Source of the DNA: Xestospongia bergquistia
Taxonomy: Eukaryota; Porifera; Demospongiae; Haplosclerida; Petrosiidae
Direction of reading: 5' to 3'
DNA: 64,000 nucleotides
Assembly (NCBI GenBank): GCA_963965975.1
Contig: OZ014411.1
Location: 9,735,501-9,799,500 of the forward strand
Position numbers and translations under genes: made by a program. The notes under the pieces were generated by a model. The model did not search any database and was not told the origin of the DNA. It was given only the letters and a program-made list of their open reading frames with translations. Of this stretch, positions 36,701 through 51,700 are shown one piece after another. The first letter of the stretch is position 1. Every line of letters begins with the position of its first letter.

Positions 36701-39700
36701 TTACTTCTGATCTGATATTCCCACTACAAAATAATAGTTTGTGAGTGTAATATAATGTGGTAAAATTCTAAGTGTATTTCAATGTAATCCTTTTTTATTC
36801 TATTGATTTTATTCCATTTTTATGTTGCTGTGATTACTTTTGATCTGAATGTTCACATTACAATATAATAGGGAGTAAGTGTGATATAATGTAGTATAAA
36901 TTCTAAGTGCATTTTGATGTAATGCTTTTTCTTCTATTGATTTTATTCCATTTTTATGTTACTGTGATTACTTGTGATCTGAATGTTCCCATTACAAAAT
37001 AATAGGCAGTAAGTGTGTAATATAAATATTCTAAGTGTATTTCAACGTAATGCTTTTCTTTAATCTATTGATTTTATTCCATTTTTATGTTGCTGTCATT
37101 ACTTGTGATCTGAATGCTTTCTTTACAATATAATAGAGAGTAAGTGTTCTAGTTAACATTTCTACATGTTTTTTAATATATCTAAAATATAAATTATCAT
37201 TAAATTTTGTTTCAAGTTTTTTTCTTGAATGTGTGTTTATATGTGACTCTAGCTCATTCTTTACAATACCAAGAATTAGTAGTTTTTATAATGATCCTAT
37301 CCTACTGTTTATTGTCAAATTTATAGTGATGGAATATACATCAGTGTTTCTATAGATAATATACAATTGTTATGATATCTTCTCTTGTTACACATTAAAG
37401 GGTTATTATAATATATTTAGGAGGGATCTACTCCAGTCATGTTAGCAGCAGAGAATGGACACAAAGATATTGTTTTGATTTTAACAAAGAAAGGAGCCAA
37501 ATTAGACATTGTTAACGAAGTAAGTGTTTATTTCCATACAACAAGCCCCCTATAAATAAAGAAAAAATGAAAATTCTTTTTCCTTAAAGAAAGTTGTTAA
37601 TTATGATAGTCTTGTAATTGTAGTTAACGTTGAATTGTTGTCTTTAATAATATGCTCAATAAGATGAATATAGGAAGGAGAACAGGATACAAAGTTCACA
37701 TGATAATATTAAGCAAAAAGTGTACTTGTTTTACAATGTGTACTGTGATTAATTCTCCTGTTTATTCAACACAAATTGATAGATAGAGATGACATGTTTT
37801 TATGACTTTTAAGTGATCAGTTCAGATGCACACGCAAACATAGTTATGAAGATCATGATGTTTAGCATGACTTATTTATCTTTAAAGTATCTTTTAAAAT
37901 TTTCCAGAAATAGAAGTGTGTTGTACTTGCATGTACCTACTATGGAAGTACAGATGTAACGGTAGTTGATAACATAAACAGCAACAAGTATTATTTTTGT
38001 CAAGTGATGCATTATTTGATTTTAAATGTTCAAAAAAATACTTATTAGTAATGGATGTAGTCATGTCATACATGTATAACATGAGCTACATGTAGACAAT
38101 GTAGAAGAATATTATACAGTATATTGACAATTAAAGTGAACAATTAAAAGTCAAGATATTTTATGAAGTCTGTGTTTGTACTGTTAATGGTCTAATTGAC
38201 TGTTAATAGTTTGTTTGTTATTACAATAGGTTGGATGGGCAGCCCTTCATTATGCAAGTTCTAATGGACATACAAAGATTGTTGAATTATTAGTCAACCA
38301 TAATGCTGACCTGAACATTGCTACTAAGGTAATTCAATGACGAGAATGAGTATGTTTTAATGTAATCTTTAAGGTGTGTAAATAAATGTATAGTAATTAT
38401 TAAAGAAGACATAGCATAGACATTATAGTGATATAAGAAAATAACACAAAGAAACAAACAAGTCCAAAGTAGTAATGTCAGTATAGACATTACTATATAG
38501 TAACCACATCAAGCTGCTTAAACATATTGCCATATATAAATTGTACCATGGTGTTGTCTGTCAGATAGTTTGATCAGTTTTGTAGGACTCACATTTTTTT
38601 GCAGATTTCCATTATTTTAATCATATTTTTAACATGGATCATTACAGCATATAATGATGTATTTTAGTTGAAACTCAAAAAGCTAGCTTAGTTTGTAAAC
38701 TATAGAAAATTTTGGCTAATACATCATTATCTTCTTAATTATCTTCCTGCTTTTTAATTGTGTTTACTATGACTAAAATGTAGCATATCTATACACATTA
38801 ATAAAATCAGATACTGTAAATGTTAAAGTGATACATCAGACAAAAAGGACTAATTAATAATGTGACATTTTGTTCATTTTTACTGTTTTTTTCCATAATT
38901 AAAATGCTGTGATTACATGTTATCTGAATGTTCCCATTACAATATAACAGGAAGTAAGTGTGATATAATGTAGTATAAATTCTAAGCATATTTCAAAGTA
39001 ATGCTTTTTTTTACTTTAATGATTTATTCCATTTTATGTTGCTATGATTGTGAACTGAATGTTTCCATTACAATATAATAGTTTGTAAGTGTGATATAAT
39101 GTAGTATAAATTCTAAGTGTATTGCAAAGTAATGCTTTTTTTACTCTATTGATTTTTTTTATGTTGCTGTGATTAATTGTGATCTGAGTGTTTCCATTGC
39201 AATATAATAGGCAGTAAGTGTGATATAATGTAGTATAAATTCTAAGTGTATTGCAATGTAATGCTTTTTTAAAACTATTGATTTTATTTCATTTTTATGT
39301 TGCTGTGATTAATTGTGATCTGAATGTTCACATTAATAGGCAGTAAGTGTTATATAATGTAGTATAAATTCTAAGAGTATTTCAATGTAATGCTTTTCTT
39401 ACTCTATTGATTTTATTCTTTTTTATGTTGCTGTGATTACTTGTGATGTAAATGTTCCAATTACAATATAATAGTCAGTAAGTGTGATATAATTAGTATA
39501 AATTCTAAGTATATTTCAATGTAATGCTTTTTTATTCTATTGATTTTGTTCCAATTTTATGTTGCTGTGATTACTTGTGATCTGAATGTTCCTAATATAA
39601 AATAATAGTTTGTAAGTGTGATATAATGTAGTATAAATTCTAAATGTGGACTCACATAACTACGCTATGTGCATCGCATTACGTTCTTGGTGTTGGTCGC

Positions 39701-42700
39701 TTAGTGTAGCATCAATGCCGTTCATATAAACGAGAGGATACATGTGGACAAACTATGCCTTCATCATTATAAATTCTATTAGTGGGAAGTAAAGACTGAA
39801 GTTTTGCTTGCTTTCCTTTACAGATGATGAAGAATGCAACAGAAATGAAGAAGAACTATGTAGTTGTGTCCTATACTTATTCATCAGCTATATATTATTT
39901 CTGTTTGCTGGCTTACTACTTCCTTTCTTTCTTTTGCTCTTATATCCTTGTATCTACATATTTTCCTAGGGAAGCAACAAACAGTCTCAATACGTTTCTC
40001 ATCTTTCAAAACACGTGGTTATTGAAATTTGATTGGCTGAATGCATTCCTTGAAACGTCAAGATGGAAATTGATTCTATCCTCACATTGCGACACATCAC
40101 GTTTGTGCATTGTGCACACACTGTGTCCATAAATTTATGTACAAATGCAACGTGATGCGACACAAGGTTTTGTATCGTTATGTGAACCAGCCCTAAGTGT
40201 ATTTCAATGTAATGCTTTTTTACTCTATTGATTTTATTCCATTTTTATGTTCCTATGATTACTTGTGATCTGATTGTTCCATTACAATATAATAGTTCGT
40301 AAGTATGATATAATGTAGTATAAATTCTAAGTATATTTCAATGTAGTGGTTTTTTACTCTATTGATTTTATTCCTTTTTTATGTTGCTATCATTCTTGTG
40401 ATATGTGATCTGAATGTTCTCATTACAATATAATAGAAAGTAAGTGTGATATAATATATTTTAAATTCTTAGCGTATTTCAATGTAATGATTTTTTTACT
40501 GTATTGATTTTATTCCATTTTTATGTTACTGTGATTACTTGTGATCTGAATGTTCATATTACAATATAATAGTCTGTAAGTGTGATAAGATGTAATATAA
40601 ATTCTAAGGGTATTTCAATGTAATGGTTTTTTACTGTATCAATTCTATTCCATTTTTATGTTACTGTGATTACTTGTGATCTGAATGTTCATATTACAAT
40701 ATAATAGTCTGTAAGTGAGATCTAATGTAGAATAAACTCTAAGTGTATTTCAATGTAATGCTTTTTTCTTCTACTGATTTTATTCCATTTTTATGTGGCT
40801 GTGGTTACTTGCGATCTGAATATTCCATTACAATATACAATATAATAGAAAGTATGTGTGATAATTCTTATAATGTAGTATAAATTCTAAGTGTATTTCG
40901 ATGTAATTCTTTTTTCTTCTATTGATTTTATTCCATTTTTATGTGGCTGTGATTACTTGCGATCTGAATGTTTCCATTACAATATACAATATAATAGAAA
41001 GTAAGTGTGATATAATGTAGTATAAATTCTAAGTGTATTTGTAATGCTTTTTTATTCCATTGATTTTATTCTATTTTTATGTTACTGTCATTACTTGTAA
41101 TCTGAATGCTTCCTTTATAATATAATAGTTGTTAAGTGTTCTAGTTAATATTTGTACATGTGTTTTGTTATTGTGGTAAGGGAGGTATTTTTTGAATATA
41201 TTCTGTCAAAAATATGAATAATTAAATTTTGTTTCAAGTCTTTTCTTTGAAGGTGTGTGTTCATTGTGTTTGTATGCTCATTCTCTACAATACCAAGAAT
41301 TAGTAATTTTTATGATGATTCTATCCTACTGTCTCTTGTCAAATTTATAGCTATGCAATACATATACAACAGTGTTTCTGTGGATAATATACAACTGTTA
41401 TGATATGTTGTCTTGTTACATATTGTTTTGTTATTATAATATATTTAGGAAGAAAATACTCCAGTTATGTTAGCAGCAGAGAAGGGACACAAAGATGTTG
41501 TTTTGATTTTAACACAGAAAGGAGCCAATTTAGACCTTGTTAACAGAGTAAGTATTTATGTATTTACAACTAGCCCTTTATAGATAAAGATAAAATGGTA
41601 GTTCTTTTTCCTTAAAGAAAGTTGTTAATTATGATAGTCTCGTAATTGTAGTGATACTGTTAATATTGAATTTTTGTCTTTAATAATATGCTAAATAAGA
41701 TGACTATTTGAAGTAGAACAGGATACAAAGTCCATATGATAATATTAGGCAAAAATTGCAATTGTTTTACAATGATTCTTATTTAACACAAATTGATAGA
41801 TAAAGATTTTTTATGATTTTTTAATGATCACTTCAAGTGCATAGACAAATATAATGATGAAGATTATGATTAAAGCATGACTTGTTTATCTTTGAAATGT
41901 CTTTTAAAAATCTCAAGAATGAGCCCTGAAAATAGAAGTGTATTGTATTTGTACATACATCCTATTGCCTATTAGCTATAAATTAGTAAGATTGTGGCAA
42001 TGATCAGAACATGATTACATCTTTTCTGTGATGCTGCAGGTAATGACAAAATATTGTTTTGTTAAAGATAATTTTCAATGGACTACTTTGTTTCTAGACT
42101 TGATTAACTACATTGTTAATCTTTTGTGGTTGTGACAATCTTAGCATAGTAGACACATAGTGAAATCTCAACTATGTCTATGTTTCAACCTTGTACTGCT
42201 GCTATAGTGAGATATTTCTTTCATTTACATCATAACTACTTAAATTCATGGCACTCAATTGTGTGACTAATGTATGTGGGGATATCCATGTTGCCATTTT
42301 GACAATGATCATGTTTGAGATGCTTCCTACCACTATTCCTACATTTCATGAACTTCGGAGTCTATTGTGGTTATTATGTAGGAAATTTTATTCTGCCATT
42401 CATTCTGTTGACTTATTTCTCTAATGGTACAACAATCACTATCTTTCATAATTTTTTATTAATTTTTATGTACTTGTTCATTTGTAATTTTCAATATAAA
42501 ACAATTTAAGTACACAAGATGAGGTGCCATTGTCCAAGACATGGTTCAGTAGCTTTTTACAGCTTTTATTTATAAGATATTGAATTAATGTGACTTGAAA
42601 TATTTGTGACTTATTATAAACACACCTAAATGAGGTCAATATCTGTCAATAATGATCTCATTAATGTGAATTTTTATGAGTTGTCTTTATCATCACATCA

Positions 42701-45700
42701 TTTCATGTTATAGTAATGTTATATTAATTATATATTATTGAAAACTGATATGACAGTGTTATAGTATTTTAGAATTTATTTTCATCTTAATTATTAAATA
42801 TTAGTAAAATCAACTTTATCGTTATAGTGCTGTCAAGTATGTTCTTGCCACTGACATAATTTCATATACTATTCATTGACTCTCTAAAATTAATGATTGA
42901 CTTTATGTTTTATAACTATCTCTCATTATGACATTTACATGTATATTTTGATATGTTCTTACACAGGATGGCAAAACTGTTCTCTATATATCATGTTATG
43001 AAGGTCATAATGAGACTGTTCAAGTCCTTATAGATGCTGGTATGAAAGTGAATGTTCCAGACAAGGTCAGTGTAATATTAGTATAATAATGTAATTATAT
43101 TTTTCTATAATACATAATACCAACTCACTATATACACATGACACATCAAGAAGATATGCAAAGGTAGTCAAAGCAAGTTCACATATTGTCTTTATAGAAC
43201 AGCTGGTGTATAAATGTACTATTGCCATGAAATGAAAAAACACGTTTTACAGCATTAATAAATCAATGAAAAGCACTAAAGTGCAAACCCTCGCAAAAGT
43301 AAAGTCACACGTTATCAATTCACACGACGTGAACGTACGTAATTCATAATTGAATGCCACACTTCTTTGAAGATAATTAGTTGAAATTAGCGCGGAGCTC
43401 TTCGTGCACCGGGGCCCATATATATGGGGCCCCTCTACCCTCTCAGTTTGACTGGTTTTGCTTTTAAGAGTCACTGGGTCAGTCAAACCTATGACTACAT
43501 AAACAATGGACCTCATCTAGTATGGTAGCAGCAGGCTGTAGCTACTCATGGCTGTTATAACCTATAGACTATGTTCACCCTATACTAATATACTGTTGTT
43601 GTTTGAGTCTTTTCTCTTCTTATTTCTCATCACTGTAAATAATCTTTATATAAAAGTTACTGATTTGAGCAACTAGATCAGCGTTCTTCCCTTAACTGAT
43701 GCCTTTTGACATTGTAATCAATTGTTCAATTGTGTCATCATTAATTCTTCTGGTTTCTTTTTATTTAAACTAGCACCCAATACAACGTTTTTTCTCAAGC
43801 TTGCACATAAAATAGAATTACTGCTAACACCATTAAAGCAACTATTAAGCTAATGAATTTACAGTTATAAAAGTAGAATATACTTTGCAGATTGTATTGT
43901 AGCAATTTCTTTTAATAAAGACCTTTTCCCAATAAGTAGCTTTCAAATATCTAGTGATCAGCTCAGGTGATTTTGTCAGTGGATGATATCCTAGTAAGTT
44001 CCTTCGTCCAAGGATCAAGACACTTGGAAAGGTAGTCATATATATTAGTAGATGTGACTAAAAAGGTGGAACATTAGACTGAAGGGTCTTTTAATCTTTG
44101 TAAAATAATTTACTGGTTATTAGATAACCTAAAATTACAATAGTATATTGTGGAGCCTGAGGGATAGTATGTATGTTATGGTAATACAATATCCTTACTT
44201 ACCATTCCCAAACATCTTGCTAAGTGAATAACAAATGATGAGATATAATAATAATATTATTGAATATTTAGTTATAATAATAAACAATGAAATATAATAA
44301 TAATAATGAATCATACATGCTCAATGATTTTATATTTAAGTGATAACAATGAAACCAATGACTTGTCAAGTGATCTGATGACTGACTAATCACAAAAACT
44401 ACCCAAATGTAAATAAGTATGAACTGGTCTCAACTTGTCTTGAACATCTTCTGGAGTAACTAGATTTTGTGGATTATGATGGAGCCTGCAATTTTTAACC
44501 ATTCAATACCGAGATAATAGAAAACTAGTAGTTTGATCAGGAACCTAATTGATCCATCTCCTGCTACATAGGGCCACCTTTTCATTCTAATAACAATATC
44601 ATCATTTGGTAGATAGGGTTCACTTGCAACCCTGGCATTTAGTGACACTCTTGGTCAGCAATTTTAAAGTATATGGTTCAGATGGAGCAGGTGGTTGTAG
44701 TTTTACTATTGGGGCCTCAATGAATGGTCCACAAAATTACACCAAGTTTATCTTGGAGATGGAGGGGGAGATAAAATACTGAAATGGATTAGGATAGAAG
44801 TGAGTGAATTGAATGCATTTGTGCTTGAAATTGATGAGATGGTAGCTCCAGCCTCATTAAACATCCATCTGCAAAGTGCAGTTAAATAAATTCAAGCCTG
44901 AAAAGTCAACTATGGAAACTGTCAAACTGAAAGAATGAAAGCCTGACTGTAGTTTCTTGTGTTTGTACTTTTGTTTAAGGGAACAAATGAAGTGATAAAC
45001 AAAGGTTGATTAAATATTTGCACAATAGCATCAAATAAATTCAAACAGGATGAGTTAACCATAGATCAAAAAAAGCAAGGATTGATCACAACAAGCAGCA
45101 TCTGATGCATCAGTACTGAACAATCTATGTGAGGACATACTGGGTGACATTTGAAAAGAATTAGCTTCAGGAGATCTAGTTGTAGTAATATTTTTATAAC
45201 AAACTACAATTTAATTTAGTTTAGAGAATGGATTTCAGCTTCTTTTTTGTTACTTTTTTTATCCTTAATCCTACTACCTGGACATTTTGGCTCTCCAGGT
45301 GATCACATCAATTTCTAGGCTGACATCTTGTTTGGTTTTAACATACAATTCAAAAAGTTCACTCAAAGTTCCCTGCAACAGCTAACGCATGTGCAGAGAC
45401 TCTTTTTATTGTTATTAATACAATCACATGTAATTTCTCTGATCTTAAACATTTAAATAACATGTGGTTTTTCCAAGCAGAGTAACTAAATACCATTTTG
45501 TCTGTAGGTACTGTTGTATTTGTGATCAATTATAAATATATCTCCAATTTAGCTTCCATTATACACATTCCACTAGTATCTTAGTTCATTTATAGTTAGC
45601 CTTTTCTTTAATTCTAGCATTAGCAAATTTGTTTGGGTTGTTTGTAAGCTCCTTTGTTGGACTTCTAGTTTTATTCGAATGATTTGTACAACATCAAGCC

Positions 45701-48700
45701 TACAACATCAAGTCAAACATGTTATAATCAATTCATATGAAAATGGGTCTTGGCAAAGTAGCTTGATGAATCTTAATTTTTCTGACATCCCACACATTTT
45801 CCAGATTATTTATTTTTCTCAACCAATTTAGTATGAAACATCCTGTGTTGTTATGACTAATGATGACATATCAACCAAAAAAGGGACAATTGTATCATTT
45901 TATGACGTCAAGCATAGTTGGACTTAGTCTAAAGCTAAATTAACTAGTATGTTATGGAACATATGCTGAGAAAGATACATGTTTACAATTTAGCTTGACA
46001 AATCAACTCATTTACTTTGTTTTCTTCATATAACCATATCTCCACAAAGCTAAAGAAATGAGGAAATAGAATTCATTAGGGAGACTATTGGGTATCAAGT
46101 GAGTTCTCATTGTTTTAGTGCTCTTGGTCACTGTGATTCCCCAGATGACTTTGACAATAAATGATGATTTGCAATTACAGCGACACTCAATTTTTCCAAA
46201 TTAAATTTAGTGTTAATCCCAACAATTAAAAATTCTTCACTATTTGTATGAAAGCAAGCCATGTTCTTTAACTGTTGATCAGTAACCAAAATCCATATAG
46301 CACCAGGAGCAATCTGAAGTAATGGAATAAATGGATTCACCTGAGATACCTTCCATTTACATTGTTCTATCATTGCAAATAAAGATCATGAAACCTTAAT
46401 CAATTTACAAGAGAACTTAAAATTGGAGATCTGTTTCTTGTTTCTTGTATTGAGTCACAGCTTCAGCTTTCATCACTCCATCGCTTTTCTCAAAATCAGA
46501 GTCATACAATTGACTTTGGCCATGGTCTATAAGTTATTATTAACATTACTTATTACATTTTCACCTGCTTTAATAAGATTATGAACAGTCTTTCTTGTCC
46601 AGTCTTGCTGTTTTTATGTGGTCTTCCCCCCACACATTAGGCAGTAGAGGGATGTAAGTATTGTAGTAGCACCAAATGATAGAGCTTGTTCTCCCAATCT
46701 ATATTGAAAGGACATTTAATTTTTTGACAAATAAAATTTTCATATTACACAATTCAAAAAGTGTCATGAAAATTGATCATTATCACTGTACTTCCATAAA
46801 AATCTTTAATACATATATTGAAGGTCTTTTACTAACTTTTTTGCACAAAAGCTTGATAGCCACTTTTTTCTATGTTATGAACTGCTGCACTGAAATGCTT
46901 TGCTCATACTCTTTGTTTCTCCAAATCCTCAAGTCATCAGCTTTAATATCTTCACTATTATTCAGTTTCATCATATGCAATGATAAAGATTAAAGATAAC
47001 AATAAAGATAGCTTTCTTTTTACAATCCACGGATTGTTTCGTACACACTTGAGTTTCATCTATGTCAAAAAGACAATGAACATCTTGACTAAATAGCTCC
47101 AGGACTCCTTCACTCCTTCAAATATGAGCTAGTCTTGGATCATCATCAAAGTATCTGAATATTTCATACAGAAGTGATTATTTACTACTACTACATAATC
47201 AAACAACATATATAATTATACATGATACTGACTTATTCCTTGTTTGTTGTTAAATCAGTTGTAGTTGTCACCTCTCGACTCAAAAACAGGAGAGTCAACA
47301 TAACACTGAGTCTTGACAATGCCAGCTGTATCTAATACTCCGTATATTAAAAACCCTATAACTGGTACTTAATTGACCATCAGTCATGTGCAGTGACATA
47401 CACATTTGTTATATAACTGTTATATTAATTATGACATTTCACTAAAAACTTGAATTACGTTCTGGCTTCTGTTCCATTTTTTTTATTCTGTCTGCCTTCT
47501 ATTCATGTGCTATATTGTTTGCACTAAGTCAACTATTCTCTTTAAGACAATGCAAATTGGGAGATAATTCAAATTGGTGGATACAAAGTGAATCCATTAT
47601 TTTAAGATCTTGTGTTCACGATTATATTTGCTTGTTACAATTATGCACACACATGCCATCTTCTTTTATACACATATTTCAAACAGCATGTCGTCTAGTC
47701 TACAAAGATAATAAAACTCAACTTTGCATTTCTTGAAGCACTGCTAAACAAATTGCTCATTATGTAACTTGTGGGTATGCTATTAGAATTGTTGTGTACC
47801 TTTCTGACCATTTCCTGTGCTTTATAAGACAGATATCATGCTACATCCTCTATTCAAGATACACTATTGCTCTCTTTTCAGAGATCAGCTATTTCAACTT
47901 TGTCTTTACTTTTTTAGTCCATTGACTTCCCTTATCTTAATGTAAAATCTTTTTTATCATAGACATGTATAATGCTACTCACCATCTCACCATTTATTTA
48001 TTTTAACTCATGTTATACTTTTCTCATATCATTTAGTATGGACGTACAGCACTTCATGCAGCTTATTGGACAAAAAGTAAAGTCATTATGAAGATGTTGG
48101 TTGATGCTAATGCCACCAATGAAGAAGCTGTACAGGCTGTATGTCACGATGTTATAAGTTTGTATATATTTTTATATATGCTCTACAACTGTTTTACTCT
48201 ATGTTTGTAGTGGTTGTTGCATGTACATTATTTTCGTGATTTTAGCATTCAGAAGTACATAACATGTACATGTATCAAACAACTACAGTTAGATGTAGAC
48301 AAGTATATGAGTAGTAATAAGAGCATTTGGCAAATGAAATTGTTTGTGTAACAAGATAATTGCAAGGTCATTTAGTATGTGTGAGTACTTTATAAGTATG
48401 TAATGTGTACATCTTACAATTTAGATGAATAATTTTTTAATCTTTGTCAATAGAATTATTAAGACATTTTTCACTATTTAGGACACTTTACTCTTAGAAT
48501 CTTCAAGAAAAGGACACGTGGAAGGCATTAGAGATGCCCTGTCTAGGGGAGCTAATGTTAACATTGGAGACAATGTATGCCAACTTGTAGTATGTACACA
48601 ATTATGAAGCAAATTCAAATGCTATGACATAAAACAAGCCAAAAGGATTTAAGACCTGAGGGTTGTTTATGTCGCTACATACTGTATGTGTAATGCAGTA

Positions 48701-51700
48701 CATTACTGGTTAGGTTATAATGTGTTTTGTGGCTTACTACCATAGAATTATCACAGCCTTGTGTCTTATAAAATATGGCTTGTTGACACTTTGAGCTTCA
48801 TAGTATAATGTCACAAGTTAAAAATAATATCATCAGAAAACAAATTTTGTTATTAATCTTGGTTTAGTACCTTATTAAAAACATTCTGATCATGATTGTC
48901 TATGTTTACAAGAACAAAAACTACATTTCATTAAATATTTTTAAAGTCATTTATATGACAACTTTCATTTATTGTGTATTTATATTTGTCCCTTTTACAT
49001 ATATATAGGATGGCCAAACTGCTTTGTACATAGCATCTGAGAAAGGCAATAATGAATGTGTTCAGCTTCTTCTCGCGATCGAATTCAATGCTAACCCTGA
49101 CATTGTTAACAAGGTAAGTTGTGACATTCATGTCATTGTTTATTCAACAAACAAAATATACAACATATGCTATGTTCTAAATGTTTTAACAAAAAAATTA
49201 TCATAGAAAGTAACTGCAGAATCATATAACCACCAAACAACTTTCTGTTACATTTATAAAATGTTTCTATAATCTACAAATTGTGTTAATGAATGTAAAC
49301 TATTTAAAGATAGAATCAGTCTCATTCACTGTATCTTTTTACACTGTCAAGATTGAAATTATATTTTAAATGGCTTTTGGCTTATGTTAGATATTGTATC
49401 TGATAAAGTCCAGTTTGTTGATGCCTTCAACTTCTTAGTACCTTGTCACTACTATTACAGAAAACATATGTTATTATTCTTTTTGGTTTAGTAGCATGTT
49501 AAAATATTCTGCTCATGATTGTCTATAGTTACAAAGACACATGCTACATTTTATTCACCAAATGAGATTGATATATAACATATGCTATGCCCTAAAATGT
49601 TTTAACCTGTTTATTCAAAAAGGTATCATAGAAAGTAACTGGTCAATCATCTAACCAACAAGCAATGTTCTGTTACTATTACAAAACATTTCTATTGTCT
49701 ACAAATTACAAATTGTATAAGTAAATCAAAAACACTACATTTTATCAAATACAAGAACTAAAACAAACTATAAACCATTACAAAAATATAATTCAATCTT
49801 GGCAGTGTAAAAAGATTAAACTCAGCATATACAATAAATGTGACTGATTCAATCTTTTAATAGTTTGCATTAAGATTGAATTATATTTTTGTAATGGTTT
49901 ACAGTTTGTTTTAGTTCTTGTATCTGATAAAATGTAGTGTTTTTGACAGTTTTAACTTCTTGATACCATTTCACAATTTAAGATACTATTACAGAAAACA
50001 AATTTGTTATTCATTTTGGTTTAGTATCGTGTTAAAAACATTCTGATCATGATTGTCTACAGTTACAAGGAGACATTAGTATATTTATTCTAACACTTTA
50101 AGTTATTTTTACTATAACCATCATTTATTGTGTATTTGTATTTGTTCTTTTACATATATAGTATGACCAAACAGCTTTGTGCATAGCATCTGAGAAAGGC
50201 AATAATGAATGTGTTCAACTTCTTCTCAAATTCAGTGCTAACCCTGACATTGCTGATGGGGTAAGTTGTGCCATTCATTTCATTGTTTATCCACCAAATG
50301 AGATTGATGTATAACATATGCTATGTCCTAGAATGTTTTAAGTTAAAACATTCTCCAACCAACTTAATCGATAAATTATTGTAGAAAGTAATTGCACAAT
50401 CATCTAACTATCAAGCAATCAACTATACTGTTAAACATCTCAAGAGTCTACAAATTATATCAGTGAATGCAAACAATTAAATGATGGAGTCTGTCACATT
50501 CAATGTATTTGCTGAGTTTAATATATTTACATTGCCAAAGATTGAAATTTTTGTCTAATAGTTTCTAGCTCGTGTTGTTTTAATAACATTTTCTTTTATG
50601 TCAGTGCCAAGTTATTTCATATAAAGAAATTTCTTGTCTGCATCATTTTAACATTACAGTACAAAAGATCTATTTCAAATATCAACAAGTAATAAAAACA
50701 TTTGAAAAATGACAGATGATGTAGAGATTAGAATGTCAAAAAGTAAAGAGACAAAGTAGAAATGAACTTACAAATCCACACTTAAATCCCTGCATAAGTA
50801 ATAAAGTAGCTATAGCCAGTCAGTATGACATGATGTACTTTGCATCTAATTATTCAGAGTATAAGAGTGAAAGAGTATATAGTGTTTTTATTAACCTCGC
50901 TGTGCGTGGGCTCATAGCGAGGGTTACTGTAGTCTGTCTGTTACCTAGGCAAATGGCTTTGAACTCGACAAACACTGCACTGATAGCCACTAAACTATAG
51001 TGGACGGTAGCAAAACTTCTGTACTTCTTAAGAATACTGCCAAAAGGAGCATCAAACGAACAAAAAGCTTTAAAAGTCCGAAAAACCTTTGTAAAAAAGC
51101 ACAGCTTTCAATGAAGACTCAATAATTCAATAAAAACCTCCTGCATGCAGCTTATGACATTTTCCAACTTTTTAAAGTGAGGATTTTTGCAAAAATACTT
51201 CTTTGGAAAGTTATGACAGTTTTACTAACTTTTGGCAGATATCTTTGTTGATACATTGAGCGCGAACTAAAAATACTAGCACCATAGCTGTCATTGGAGA
51301 ATGACTAACTTTTACTAAGAAGTTGGAAAGTATTGGACCTTTTGTCAATTAGAGTGCAAAGTATCCAGTAGACGCACTAAACGACAAACTTTTTTTTCGC
51401 TTTGATTGAAGAGAAATGCTGAGTCATCAATAATCATCTTGCGCATCACATGTGATACGTCACTTGAGGAGGCTAAATAGAATAATAATTCATTGAAATT
51501 GTATTGTACAGTTTTTCCTGGCTACTTATGTAAGGATGTTAATATGGATTTGTGTGGTCAACCCTACTTTGTTTCTTTTCTTTTTGCATTATATCAACCA
51601 AGACCAATGTTGTTTAAATTTTTTTATTGTTTGTTTGCCACAAAAATAACTAACTTGCTAAAACACAAGCCAAATACTAGTTATATATGAAGTAAATGTT

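Noticed and set aside
39824-40132. 102-codon open frame with hydrophobic stretches
   Set aside because: Lies wholly inside the non-autonomous insertion 39648-40192; no recognisable protein features.
35880-41145. CRISPR array
   Set aside because: Units are ~134 bp with no short identical repeats or unique spacers of fixed size, and the DNA is eukaryotic.
43395-43440. GGGGCCC...GGGGCCCC near-palindrome as a regulatory element
   Set aside because: Single imperfect occurrence within an intronic repeat-like patch; nothing else supports regulation.
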